Assembly (NCBI GenBank): GCA_963575745.1
Contig: CAUYUJ010021048.1
Coordinates: 310,001-374,000 of the forward strand
Source: Prorocentrum cordatum
Taxonomy: Eukaryota > Sar > Dinophyceae > Prorocentrales > Prorocentraceae
Direction of reading: 5' to 3'
DNA: 64,000 nt
A program made the position numbers and the translations under genes. The notes beneath the pieces were generated by a model. It was not told the DNA's origin and ran no database searches. It saw nothing but the letters and a program-made list of their open reading frames with translations. Shown piece by piece: positions 32,932 through 44,232 of the stretch. How positions within the stretch are numbered: position 1 is the first letter of the stretch; the number at the start of each line of letters is the position of its first letter.

Positions 32932-33192
32932 AATGATGATGATGATGATAATGATGATGATGACGATGATGATGATGGTGATGGATGATGGATGATGGTG
33001 GTGATGCTGCTGCTGCTGATGATGAATACTATTATGATGATGCGGAGGAGGAGGAGGAGTTTGGTGATGGTGATGGTGATATTGATGGTGATATTGATGG
33101 TGATATTGATGGTGATGATGATGATGACGATGACGATGACGATGATGATGATGATGATGATGATGGTGGTGATGATGATGATGATGCTGATT

Positions 33193-33271
<79 letters not shown>

Positions 33272-33292
33272 GCACGATGAGCACGATGAGCA
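32848..33292. repeat. (GAT)n microsatellite, plus orientation
   Basis: About 445 bp of GATGAT(G) triplets with GCTGAT and GGTGAT blocks. The same triplet occurs in inverted orientation, as (ATC)n, at 39123-39930. Confidence 0.95.
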
Positions 33293-33625
33293 CGGGGAGG
33301 GGGATGATGAAGCTAGTGCTCTCAGGGCAAGCGTGCAAATCTGTCCGCTTGTCAGTTGTCCATCCCCCCCGCCCTGCATTCGCCGCTCACTGTTGCCGCT
33401 GCTGCAGCTGCCGCCAGTTGATAATCTCACAGTCGCTGGCAGCGGCCGCCACTTTTGCCGCTGCTGCCGCCCCCTACTCTGGTCTTCGTCCTCGTCAGTG
33501 GCATCTCCCCCTCCTGATGCTCATCCCCTTCTACTCCTCCACCGTCCCGTCCGCTCCTCCTTCTCTGCCTCCTACCCCTCCTCGCTGCTTTGCCTGCCTT
33601 CGCTACGCGAAAACTGTAAGCCATG
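33293..33625. other. No gene recognised
   Basis: Mixed sequence between microsatellites. The open frames are extensions of the GAT and TCC tracts. Confidence 0.35.
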
Positions 33626-34012
33626 CAATCGATCCTCTTCCTCCTCCTTCTCCCCCTTTTCCTCCTCCTTCTCCTCGTCCTCTTCGAGTCTCTCCCTCCT
33701 CCTCCTCCTCCGCATCCTCTTCCTCCTCCGCCTCCTTCTCCTCCTCGTCGTTCTCCCTCATCCCCTCATCCGCCTCATCCTCGTACATTTGTCTGTTACT
33801 CCTCGTCCAGCCCCTTCTCCTAATCCTCGTCCTCTACTCCTCCTATCCGGTCCTTCCTCCTCCACAATTCGTTATCCCTCCACCTTCTCTTCCTCCTCCT
33901 CCTCCTTCTCCTCCTCCTCTTCCTCCTCTGCCTCTTCCTCCTCATACCCTCCTTTTCCCTTCTCCTTCTCCTTCTCCTCCTCCTCCTTCTCCTCCTGTTG
34001 TTAGCTCCCGCG
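33626..34012. repeat. Pyrimidine (TCC/TTC)n tract
   Basis: CT-rich triplet DNA, about 390 bp, with interruptions. Confidence 0.9.
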
Positions 34013-34163
34013 CCCTTTCCTCCTTCCTCTTTTTTCATTGGCCAACCACCAAGGTCCCGAAGCCGCTCCAGGCCCCACGCAGCAGCGGACGCAGCGGCGC
34101 TGCAGAAACAAGGACAGGAAAAGAAACGCGCAGGGGTGGGCGGGCGGGACACGCGGTCCCAGC

Positions 34164-34186
34164 CTTGAGCCAAAAATGGCCGCAGG
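34164..34186 (-). other. Relict dinoflagellate spliced leader (isolated)
   Basis: The minus strand reads CCTGCGGCCATTTTTGGCTC then AAG. The last 15 positions match the DinoSL (CCATTTTGGCTCAAG) apart from one extra T; the 5' part is diverged. No retrocopy can be recognised downstream on the minus strand (below 34163), where GC-rich and pyrimidine-rich DNA follows, so this may be an eroded retroposition or a chance match. Confidence 0.45.
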
Positions 34187-34515
34187 CAGGCGTTGTGCGC
34201 GCGCGGCAGGGACACGAGGAGGGCAGCGGGGAGTCTAGCTCTGCTTCACCTTCGTGAATCCGACTTTTATACTACTACTACTCCTCCTCCTCCTCCTGCC
34301 GCACCTCCTGGTCCCCCCCCCTCCCCCCTCTCCGCACGCTCGTCCTACTTGCTCCTCCTCTACCTGCCCGTGCACTCGGCGGCCACCGCCGCCGCTCGAC
34401 AGGCCGCTCGGCGGCGCTCACGCGGCCTGCAACCGAGGCATGAGGGTGCGGGGCAAGGATCCCTCCGGCTCCTTCGTGCGGCTCCTGCTCACACTTCAAC
34501 AAGCCTCTCCCGCGG
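34187..34515. other. No gene recognised
   Basis: GC-rich. A plus frame with GKDPSGSFVRLLLTLQQ (about 34452-34502) looks slightly protein-like but has no splice or family support. Confidence 0.3.
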
Positions 34516-34519
34516 CGGA

Positions 34520-34606
34520 CCGCCCCTCCTCCTCCTCCTTTATCCTCCTCCTCCTTTATCCTCCTCCTCCTCCTCCTCCTCCTCCTCCTCCTCCTCTTCC
34601 CCCTCC
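34520..34606. repeat. (TCC)n tract
   Basis: Nearly pure TCC triplets with TTTATCC interruptions. Confidence 0.9.
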
Positions 34607-35384
34607 TCGACGCAGCATGAAGGCGGAACGGGGCGTCCGCACCTTTACCGCCCGCAGAGGCTCGTTAGCTTCAGTTTCGTGCAGTTCCATACAGTAGTCA
34701 GCGCAGCTTCGATGGGAACATGTTCGGCTGGCCGAAGACTAGATCGTATGCGCCTGCCAAAGAGTCTGGGCTAGTCGACCCTACCCTACACTCTCTTACC
34801 TCAGTCGGCTTCAGCTTTGGTATCAGCGGTTGGGTGGACCTTCGCCTGGCCAAACAGCCTGGGCTCAGCGTAGCTTACGTTTGAGGGCTCGCTGTGCAAG
34901 CTGGAATCCGTTTTGGATTTAGCTTGAGCTCCTAGTTTGATTTAGCTGTGGCCTCAGCTCTGCTTACCTGATCATGCTCCCCCTCACCATCCGTCCTCCT
35001 CCTCCCCCTCAGTCCTCCTCCTCCTCCTCGCTCCCTGGCCCTCCGCCTCTCTCATCCCCCGTCTTGCTCCCTCTCGACCTCCGACCACCCTCCCCCCGCA
35101 CTCACTTTCGCCATCCTCGCTCCATTCCACAGACGCTGCAAGCTCCAACGTCGGACGTTTGAAAACTCAAAGCCAGGGCGCGAGCCAAACAGTGCTTTCC
35201 GATTTCGTTTTGTTTTTGCTTCCCCTCGTTCTGTCTTCGTTCGGCCCTTGCTGCAAAACGAGATCGACAAAAACACGGCTCACGAAATCGCCAAAACACC
35301 ATCCAGCCCGCGCCCTGCTCCAAGCTGCAAGCGCAGGGACGTCCAGAGCCCGTGGGGCTCACGCGCACGCCCGCTCTGGTGGCA
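34607..35384. other. No gene recognised (downstream of PP2C)
   Basis: Lies beyond the 3' end of the PP2C gene on the minus strand. Contains GGCTTCAGC/GGCCTCAGC words (34800-34970) and a CTCC-rich stretch (34990-35100). No supported CDS. The PP2C 3'UTR may extend into its right edge. Confidence 0.35.
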
Positions 35385-35556
35385 ACGCATGGAAGCCTCC
35401 CACACCATCTTGCTGGATCTTGCGAATCGATGCGAATCAACGTCCATCTACGCTAAATCGCTGCCAGTCGACGCTGCATCGACATCGACACTGAATCGGC
35501 GCTAACTCATCGATTACTAGACGCTAATCGACAGTGGTGCGCCCTTGAGACGAAAT
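35385..35556 (+). repeat. Dispersed repeat family C, copy 1
   Basis: GGAAGCCTCCCACACCATCT, then TCGACGC/AATCGACGCT-type short repeats and ATCGATTACTAGACGCTAAT. It matches 41855-41985. It ends 30 bp from the PP2C stop codon, so the PP2C 3'UTR must run into or stop before this repeat. Confidence 0.6.
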
Positions 35557-35586
35557 TGCGAGGGTATACGAGGCTCCCATGACTTG

Positions 35587-35730
35587 CTACCGAACGACTG
35601 CTGAGTGGACGCGGCCGCAGGACGTGGCGGCGGCGAGGCTCGCGGACGGCGCCACGAGGAGGACCGTCACGTCGTCGCAGTAGTCGCCCTCGGCCTCTAT
35701 CCATAGCCGCTGCGAGCGCCGGAGGAGCAC
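35587..35730 (-). CDS. PP2C exon 7, C-terminus with stop (codons 293-339)
   Basis: 144 nt including TAG. Encodes VLLRRSQRLWIEAEGDYCDD, then VTVLLVAPSA and a short basic tail. DDVTVLLV is the last PP2C motif, with a metal-binding Asp. Acceptor CAGAAG|GTG was chosen for phase and for the AGGTG word shared with the donor. CTGCAG|AAG, three bases earlier, is the alternative and would add a Lys. Confidence 0.87.
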   Translation of the reverse strand: MLLRRSQRLWIEAEGDYCDDVTVLLVAPSASLAAATSCGRVHSAVVR

Positions 35731-38700
35731 CTTCTGCAGGGGCCCGGGAGACACAAACAGATAGACACAACTTTCAATATTGCTAATCCGCCACCGTGCC
35801 TGCAGCACGTTGAAGGCGTGGAAGAATGCCAAGGGCTGCCTGGCAGGTTTCTATAGTTTTCTAAAGGACCATCCACTCTTCGCTCAGCGCAACGCCGACT
35901 GGATCGCCCCTACTCCAGGGGTGTCCCTGGGCGGCCATGGCGCCTCCCTGAGGCTCTCCATAACGGCCCAGGAGACCCTCAAAACGGTCCAAGAGGGCCT
36001 CGAGTCGCCGAACGATCGCTCGAAAACGCCCAAGATGGCCTCAAGATGGCCCAAGAGGCCTCCAAGACGCCCCAAGAGGCCTCCTCAGAGGGCCTCACGA
36101 GACACACATTATGTTATTATCTTGCACCGCTGTGCTCTAGAGCTCGGACATTTATATTTTCGTCGTGGTTCGTCGCTCGTGGTGGTTCGCCCCCCCCCAG
36201 CCCCTCCCCTGAGCTTGAGCCCCAGCTCCTCTGGGCCACCCACCCTTCGGAGGCTTGCTCCGTCCAGGCTTCCCAGGACGGCCCCCCTGGGCCGCGGACA
36301 TCCTTATTTTCGTCGTGGTCCGTGGTTCGTCGTGGTTCGTCCCCCTCGGCCCCTCCCCTGAGCCTGAGCCCCAGCCCCCCTGGGCCACCCCCCCTTGGGA
36401 CCCCCCCTCCGTCCAGGCTTCCCAGGGCAGCCCCCCTGGGCCGCGGAACCCTTTATTTTCGTCGTGGTTCGTGGCTCGTGGTGATTGGTCCCCCTCGGCC
36501 CCTCCTTCGAGCCTGCGCCCCAGCTCCCCTGGGCCACCCGCCCTTCGGAGGCTTGCTCCGTCCAGGCTTCCCAGGACAGCCCCCCTGGGCCGCGGACATC
36601 CTTATTTTCGTCGTGGTTCGTGGTTCGTCGTGGTTCGTCCCCCTCGGCCCCTCCCCTGAGCCTGAGCCCCAGCTCCCCTGGGCCACCCCCCCTTGGGACC
36701 CCCCCTCCGTCCAGGCTTCCCAGGGAAGCCCCCCTGGGCCGCGGAACCCTCTACTTTCGTCGTGGTTCGTGGCTCGTGGTGGTTCGTCCTCCTCGGCCCC
36801 CCCCCCTGAGCCTGAGCCCCAGCTCCCCTGAGCCACCCACCCTTGAGAACCTTCCTCCGTCCAGCCTTCCTACGTCCAGGCTTCCCAGTCCTTCGCAGCT
36901 CCTTTGTGCAAGAGCCTGGGCACGCGTGCCACTTGTCATACCTACCGGTGTGATCTCGCACTGCAATGCTTCGGCCGACCGACTGACCGTGCCTGGGATG
37001 TGCGCTGGATTGGGATGTGTGCTGGGATGTGTACTGGGACGTGTGCTGCCTTCGTGTGCTGGGATGTGTGCAGGGCTGTGTGCTGCCTCCGTGTGCTGGG
37101 ATACGTGCTGGGATGTGAGCTGCCTTCGTGTGCTGGGATACGTGCTGGGGCGTGGCCTGGATGTCCTGGGGTCTCTGGGGCAAGATGTGCGTTGGGATGC
37201 GTGCCGCGTGCCGCCCCCGTGTGCTTTGCCTGCCCCCCCGCACCCCTCCGCCCCGTGGCCACCGTCTGCCTATCCCGACCGACCGACCGACCGTGCCCCG
37301 CCCCTCTGCTCCCCCCAGCGCCCTTCCGCCCCGTGGCTCCTGTCTGCCTTTTTCCGACCGACCGACCGACCGTTCCCCCCCTTGCCCGACCGTGCCCTCC
37401 CGTCCCCCTGCTGCCCCCCGCACCCTTCCGCCCCGTAGCCCCCGCCTGCGTATTCCGACCGGCCGACCGACCGTGCCTCGTCCCCCTGTTACCCCCCACG
37501 CTCCTTCGCTCCGTGGCCCCCGTCTGCTTATTCCGACCGACCGACCGACCGTACCCCCCCCCCCCTTGCCCGCCCGTATCCTCCCCCCCCTGCTCCCCCC
37601 GCATCCCTGCGCCCCGTGCCCCCGCCTGCTTATTCCGACCGACCGACCGTGCCCGCCCCTCTGCTCCCCCCCAAGCCCCTCCGCCCCGTACCTCCTCTCT
37701 GCTTATTCCGACCCACCGACTGACCGTGCCCCCCCCTTGTCCGACCTTGCCCCCCCGTCCCCCCCTCCCCCCCGCACACCTCCGCCCCGTGGCCCCCGCC
37801 TGCGTATTCCGACCGACCGTGCCCCGTCCCCCTGCTCTCCCCCGAGCCCCTCCGCCCCGTGGCATCCGTCTACTTATTCCGACCGACCGACCGGCCGAGC
37901 CCCCCCTCCCTTGTCCGACCGTGCCTTCCAATCCCCCCTTTCCCCCGCACCCCTCCGCCCCGCGGCCCCCGCCTGCTTGTTCCGACCGACCGACCGACCG
38001 TCGACCGTGCCCCTCCCCCCATTGCCCGACCGTGCCCCCCCTCTGTTACCCCTCGACCACGTGGCCCCCGTCTGCTTATTCCCACCGACCGACCGACCGA
38101 CCGACCGTGCCCGCCCGCGCCCCTCCGCGCCGTAGCCCACCGTCTGCTTATTCCGACCGACGACCAACCGTTCCCCCCCTTGCCCGACCGTGCCCTCCCG
38201 TTCCCCTGCTCCCCCCCGCCCCCTCCGCCTCCGTCTTGCTCTTTCCGACCGACCGTGCCCCCCCCCCGCCGACCGTGCCCTCCCGTCCCCCCTGCTCAGT
38301 CCCGCACCCCTCCACCCCGTGGCACCCGCCTGCTTATTCCGACCGACCGACCGTGCCCCGTCTCCCTGCTACCCCACGCGCCCCTCCCTCCGCCCCGTGG
38401 CCCCCGTCTGCTAATTTCGACCAGCCGACCGACCGCGCCCCCTGCTCCACCCGCACATTTCGCCTACCCCCCCGTGCCCCCCCGTGCCCTCCCCCTTCCC
38501 CCCTTGTTCCCCCTCTGCTTATTCCGACCGACCGACCGTACACCCGCCCCTCTGCTCAACCGTGGCCCCCCGTGCCCCGTGCCCCCCCCCTCCCCCCGGT
38601 GCCCACCCCCTCTGCTTGTTCCGACCGACCGTGCCCCCCCCCTGCTCGACCGTGGCCCCCCGTGCTCCCCCCCGTTCCCCCCCTCTGCTTATTCCGACCG

Positions 38701-39177
38701 GCCGACCGTGCCACCCCCTGCACGACCGTGACCCCCCCGTGCCCCCCTCATTCCCCTCGTGGCCCCACCCTTTGCTTACTCGGACCAGCCGACCGTGGCG
38801 CCAAATTACATCATGGTTCCGACGAGCTCACTGTGACGTAACGAGCTCTTCACACCAAGGCTTCCAAGAGCGAGCAATATTTCAAACACGTAGAAACCAT
38901 ACCTATACGACCACCCTTCGGGTGATAAGGGCGTTCGGGGGGGGAGGAACCAACGTCTCACTCGATCGGTCTCACTATCGATCTCACTATCGATCTCAGT
39001 ATCGGTCTCGCTCGATCGATCTCCCTCGATCGATCTCACAATCGATATCACTCGATCTATCCCACAATTGATCTGACTATCGATCTCACAATCGATATCA
39101 CAATTGATATCACATTCGGTCTCACTACATCATCATCAGCATCATAATCATCATCATCATCATCATCATCTCATCAT

Positions 39178-39213
<36 letters not shown>

Positions 39214-39233
39214 GGTCATCGTCATCGTCATCG

Positions 39234-39302
<69 letters not shown>

Positions 39303-39533
39303 ACATTGACATCATCATCACCATCATAATAATCATCATCATCATCGGGACGTCATAATCATCATCAACCTCATCATCATCAACATCCTCATCATCGGGA
39401 CACAATCATAATCAGCATCATCAACATCAACATCATCATACTCATCATCATCGGGACACCATCATCGTCATCATCATGATCATCAACATAATCATCATGA
39501 TCAGCATCATCCTCATCATCGGGACACCATCAG

Positions 39534-39576
<43 letters not shown>

Positions 39577-39602
39577 GACATCGACATCGACATCATCATC
39601 AG

Positions 39603-39639
<37 letters not shown>

Positions 39640-39861
39640 GGGACACCATCATCATATCATCAACATCAAGATCATCATCATCATCATCATCATCGTCCTC
39701 ATCATCGTCCTCATCATCATCAGCATCATCATCAGCATCACCATCATCATCATCATCATCATCGTCATCATCACCATCAGCAGCATCATCATCATCATCA
39801 TCATCATCATCAGCATCAGCATCAGCATCAGCATCAGCATCAGCATCAGCATCAGCATCAC

Positions 39862-39909
<48 letters not shown>

Positions 39910-42900
39910 GATCATCATCATCATCGCGGGACACCGCGGGACACCGGCGGGACACCGCGGGGCACCGCGGGACACCGCGGGGACACCGCGGGACACCGGG
40001 GGACACCGCGGGCCACCGGCCGCCAGGAAGGGAATCATTTGGTCCGGCCGCGCCTCAGCCACACGGGACTTTCGCGGGACACCGGCGGGACACCGCGGGC
40101 CACCGGCCGCCCGGAAGGGAGTCATTTGGTCCGGCCGCGCCTCAGCCACAGGAGACTTTCTCTCGCCCGCCCACGCAGCTTCGCCTCGCCCGCACGCACG
40201 GCACGCACGAACACGAAACCGAAATCGATTTCCCGGTGGGGGGCTCTCCGTTCCACTTCGATCTCACCCCCTCACCTCCGATATTTGTTTTGTCTCTCGG
40301 GCCCCCCTCGAAAGGTCTCTTCAAGGCCTCTTGGGGCGTCTTGGGGGCATCTCGAGCCGTCTGGGGGCCACCTTGGGCGTCTTGGACCGATCGTTCGACG
40401 ACTCGGGGCCCTTTCCCAACGTCTTGGGAGTCTCTGGGGGCCCTCTTGGCTCGTCTCCGAGCCATCGTGGAACCCCAGAAGTCCACGCGACACACCCCGG
40501 GCCCGCGCGAGAGGGCCAAGAATCTTACACCCCCCCTGCATCTCAGGGCTGCATGAGCCTAGGAGCACTCCACAAAGCGCCGAAGACACAGTGGCGGATC
40601 TTGGCTACGCATACCATCGCGCCCCTTGGGGCCGAGCGTTTCGCTCCATACAAGTGGGCTGCGTTATAGAAGCCGCCGTTGAAGCCTCGCAAACCTCTCC
40701 CGTCAGATTAAGATTGCCTTCGGATCGAACCTGGCGCTGCGTCCACACGACCATGCTGGTATTCGCCGCTCCCCCGTTACGGTCACTCGCCAACGTATCG
40801 CAGCACTCGCGCGTTTCCCCGAAACTACCACAGGCTGGCGCCATCTCTACTTCCCATTGTCCCGCATCTGTGATTGTATGATCCTTGGCTCGCGTGCCTC
40901 TTGCTGATGTTCCAGGCATGGTTTTGCAGGATTTCGGCGATCTCGCCTGTTTGGTTTTCCTACGCTCCACGACGGCCCAAGAGGCCCCCAAGACCATCCC
41001 AAAACGGCCCAAGAGTCCTCTAAGAGAGGCCCAAGACGGCCTAAGAGCGCCCAGCGACGGCCCAAGATGCGCACAAGACGACCCAAGAGGGCCCCCAGAC
41101 GGCCCCAAAAGGGGCCCAAGAGAGGGAACACGAACCGAAACTCCGAGCATTCCGCCTCAAGAAGCCCCCAGGAAGGCCCCTCCCTCCCCTCTCCCCCCCG
41201 TCACGCAAGTTATCGCCAGGGGGTGAAACAAATATCCCAAGAGGGTCCTGAGGGAAACGGCGGGTCCTGAACCACGGCGCCTTCCCCCAGGATCAGTTCT
41301 TCATTCTGAGTAGTGTTCTGACAGTCCCAGGGCCCGTGGAGGGCCCCAGGAAACCAGAAGCGACAAAAGACCGCACCCTGGCTCCGAATCCGCCGTGCTG
41401 TCTTGGGGATTGCGCCGTTTAGGTTCCTTTGGTGCCGATCTCCGCCCTACTTTACCATCACTGTGTTCGGCATACTGTTGTGGAAATCTCCGTCCTACTC
41501 TTCTGAGGCGAAGAGTTTCGCCCAACCGGTTCGCATTGTGTTGAGATGCATGTCCGAAACAACTTGGCATGGAAAGATCCAGAGTCAGGGCCCAGGAAAA
41601 CGAAAACCCGGTTCCCTCAGGACCCGTTTCCTTGACGGCTGCAAGTAACTTACGGAAGCATTCGATCGTCCCCATGGCGCCCAATAGCGCGCCCAATCGC
41701 TCGCAAAGCAGGCTGAATGCATCTCTCTCACATGGCGCTATTGGGCGCTATTGGTAGCTATTGGGCGCTAGTTGAGCGCTGGCGATGTTTGGCACGATAT
41801 CGCCGATATACACTCAATCCATGACGAGCGGAAGCTTCCGTGATTTACTTCGGTGGCAACGGGAGCCTCCCATGCCATCTTGTTGGTTCCTTCGAGTCGA
41901 CGCCAATCGACGCTAATCGACGCTATCTTATCGATGACCAGACGCTACTCGACGCTAGTGCACTCTAGAGACGGAGACTTGCCATCGCTCGGACGTCCAT
42001 TGCCCGTGCACTTTCCCGGTTCGTGGGTTTTTTTGTTGCTGGATGATCCAAGATGCTCACGTCCGAGCGATGTCGAGTATCTAATGACGGCGACACCTCC
42101 ACGCCGAGCAGCACGTCGAGCCCAGAGCGGCATCGCGACGCGAGGACCTCCACGGCCGCGCCCGGCGTGACCATGTCCCACAGGCCGTCGCTCGCCAGCA
42201 ACAGGACGGGCGCGGCGCAGGCCCGCCAGAGGGTGGACATGTCCTGCACCTCATGGTTGCGTGGCGATCGACCCCTGTTGAAAGACATGGCTGGCCATGT
42301 TGGACATACACTGGCAACTCATGTTGGACATGCATTGGCAACTCTCTGTCGCTGCATTGTGACTCACGCGCCACGTGTTCATCGCAGAGCGGGGGGGCTT
42401 AGGAATGGGCATGCCACTCCTTGACCAAAACCTTGCCCCGATGTGTGGCGGCCGCGATCGCCGCGGCGACCTCCAAACCCGACCCAGAGGTGAAGTTCGG
42501 GGTCAGATATCACGCAACGACCTCAGGATCCGCGCAGACCCCGTACTTCTTGAGGCAGCCTTGGGCGCCACGAAGCCCTGAGATCCTAGCGCCGCCATGT
42601 TTGTTACACTGGGCGCTCAAAGCCTGCTAGTACACCAAGCGTTTTCGCCCTGCTTCGGGCCCAAGGGCCGTGACAAATCGATCCGGCTCGAGAAATGCCG
42701 CGTAGAGATGGGGCCTAGGGCTCCGGTCGTGATTTCTCACGATGCTTCAATTTTCTCGCGACGCTGGATCCCAGAGAACGGTGCAGAGACCTCGGAATCC
42801 CCAAAAACCTCAGCACACGGTCCGTCACCGCACCGTTTTGGGACGTCGGAGACCCCAGTAGCCCGAGGCGTCCTCGGAGAACGACTCAAGTCCCCAAACC

Positions 42901-44158
42901 GTGCTGTGACCCCGAATCCCCACTGGCTCACCACACGATGTGGTCACCGCACTTTTGGGGGGCTCCCGACAGCCGTCGCCCAGGGAGCGGGACATCGCGA
43001 GGCCCGGGATGCCGGTGCGCGGGATGAAGATGCGGCTGACCAGCTCGCCGTCGTCGTACCTCTTCTGGATCACCTGGGTGACAAAAAGACACGGCTCTTA
43101 CGAGAAGCGACGCAGCGACCTTACGCCGCGGCTTACGCGGGCCGCCAGCGCAGCGCGACACATTTAAGACAAGGGCGCTCACGCGCGACCTCACGCGGGC
43201 AACCTGCGCGCCAACGCCGGTGAAGCCGAACCCGCTTTCCTTCGTCGCTCACCTGGGCGCCGGCCTCCCTGAGGCGCTCGAGCTCCCCCGGGTCGTGCGC
43301 CTTGTGCTCCTCGGTGTAGCACACCACGCCGCCGCCACCCAGGTCGCCCAGAACAACCTGCGAGTCGCCGGCGTGCGCCGTCCAGGCCTCTCGGCGCTCG
43401 CTGTGCACGCAGCACGCGGCCACCGCCGCGCCGCTGTAGACCTGGGCGCTCCGGAAGCAGCGCTCCTCGGGGGACGCAGGGGTGCTTTTTGGTTACTTTC
43501 GCTCCGGGGTGAATCTACGGTCGGGAACTTTTGCCCAGCGTGTCGCGGCGGCGGCCCCGGCACGGCGTGTCGCTCCGCTCCGCGGGGCGGAGGCTCGGAA
43601 AAGCTCGGAACGTGGACGCCTGGGGACTGGGACATGGATGGCGTGTCGCGCCATGTCGCGCCGAAACACGGTGGGCTAGAACTGGCAGCGCGACACGCTG
43701 ACCAAAGTCCCTGACCGGAAAGGTGGAGCAGGGGCAGAAGTGGGGTTCGAAGAACATCGCTCCTACTGGCCCCTGGAAGGAGGCAGTGTGAGCATCCAGC
43801 CGGGCTCGCTCCCTGACTCCACCCTATAACAAAAATACGCCCTCAGCGAAAGTGCCCCCGGAGGCCTCCGCGGCGCTCCCAGAGGCCTTCAAGAGGCCTC
43901 CAAGAGGGCCCCATGAAACCCCCAAGACGCCACAGAGCCACAGAGAGCCCTCCCAAACGCCCTCGGCAGGCATCTGGGGAGGTCGTCTAATGCATCCGAC
44001 AAAATACCTTCCACGATCATAGCGGGCTTTCACTCCTCCTGGGGGTCGGCGGAATGGCGTAAGCCCCTTGAGCAGAACTCGCCCTCCAGAAGCCCTCAGG
44101 GGTTGTGACCCTCCCAGAGCACCCCTCCCTGGGAGAAGCTGTCGGCTCAAGAGCGTCA

Positions 44159-44232
<74 letters not shown>

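Larger units (their letters stand above)
35731..42096 (-). other. PP2C intron 6 (6366 bp, repeat-filled)
   Basis: GT-AG intron. It holds, from 5' to 3' on the minus strand, a family C repeat, a family A piece, GGCCCAAGAGG words, a CGGGACACCG minisatellite, an (ATC)n array, a C-rich CCGACCGACC minisatellite and a 150-bp tandem repeat. Each has its own entry. The intron shares AGGTG at its two junctions. Confidence 0.8.

Noticed and set aside
32992-34257. 421-aa Met/Ser-rich plus ORF and Ile/Asp runs
   Set aside because: GAT and TCC microsatellites; no motif in the joining sequence.
36904-38841. 645-aa Pro/Arg-rich plus-strand ORF
   Set aside because: Product of the C-rich CCGACCGACC minisatellite; other frames are equally open and there is no domain.
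39476-40669. 397-aa plus ORF beginning with Ile/Ser repeats
   Set aside because: (ATC)n array plus the CGGGACACCG minisatellite, inside PP2C intron 6.
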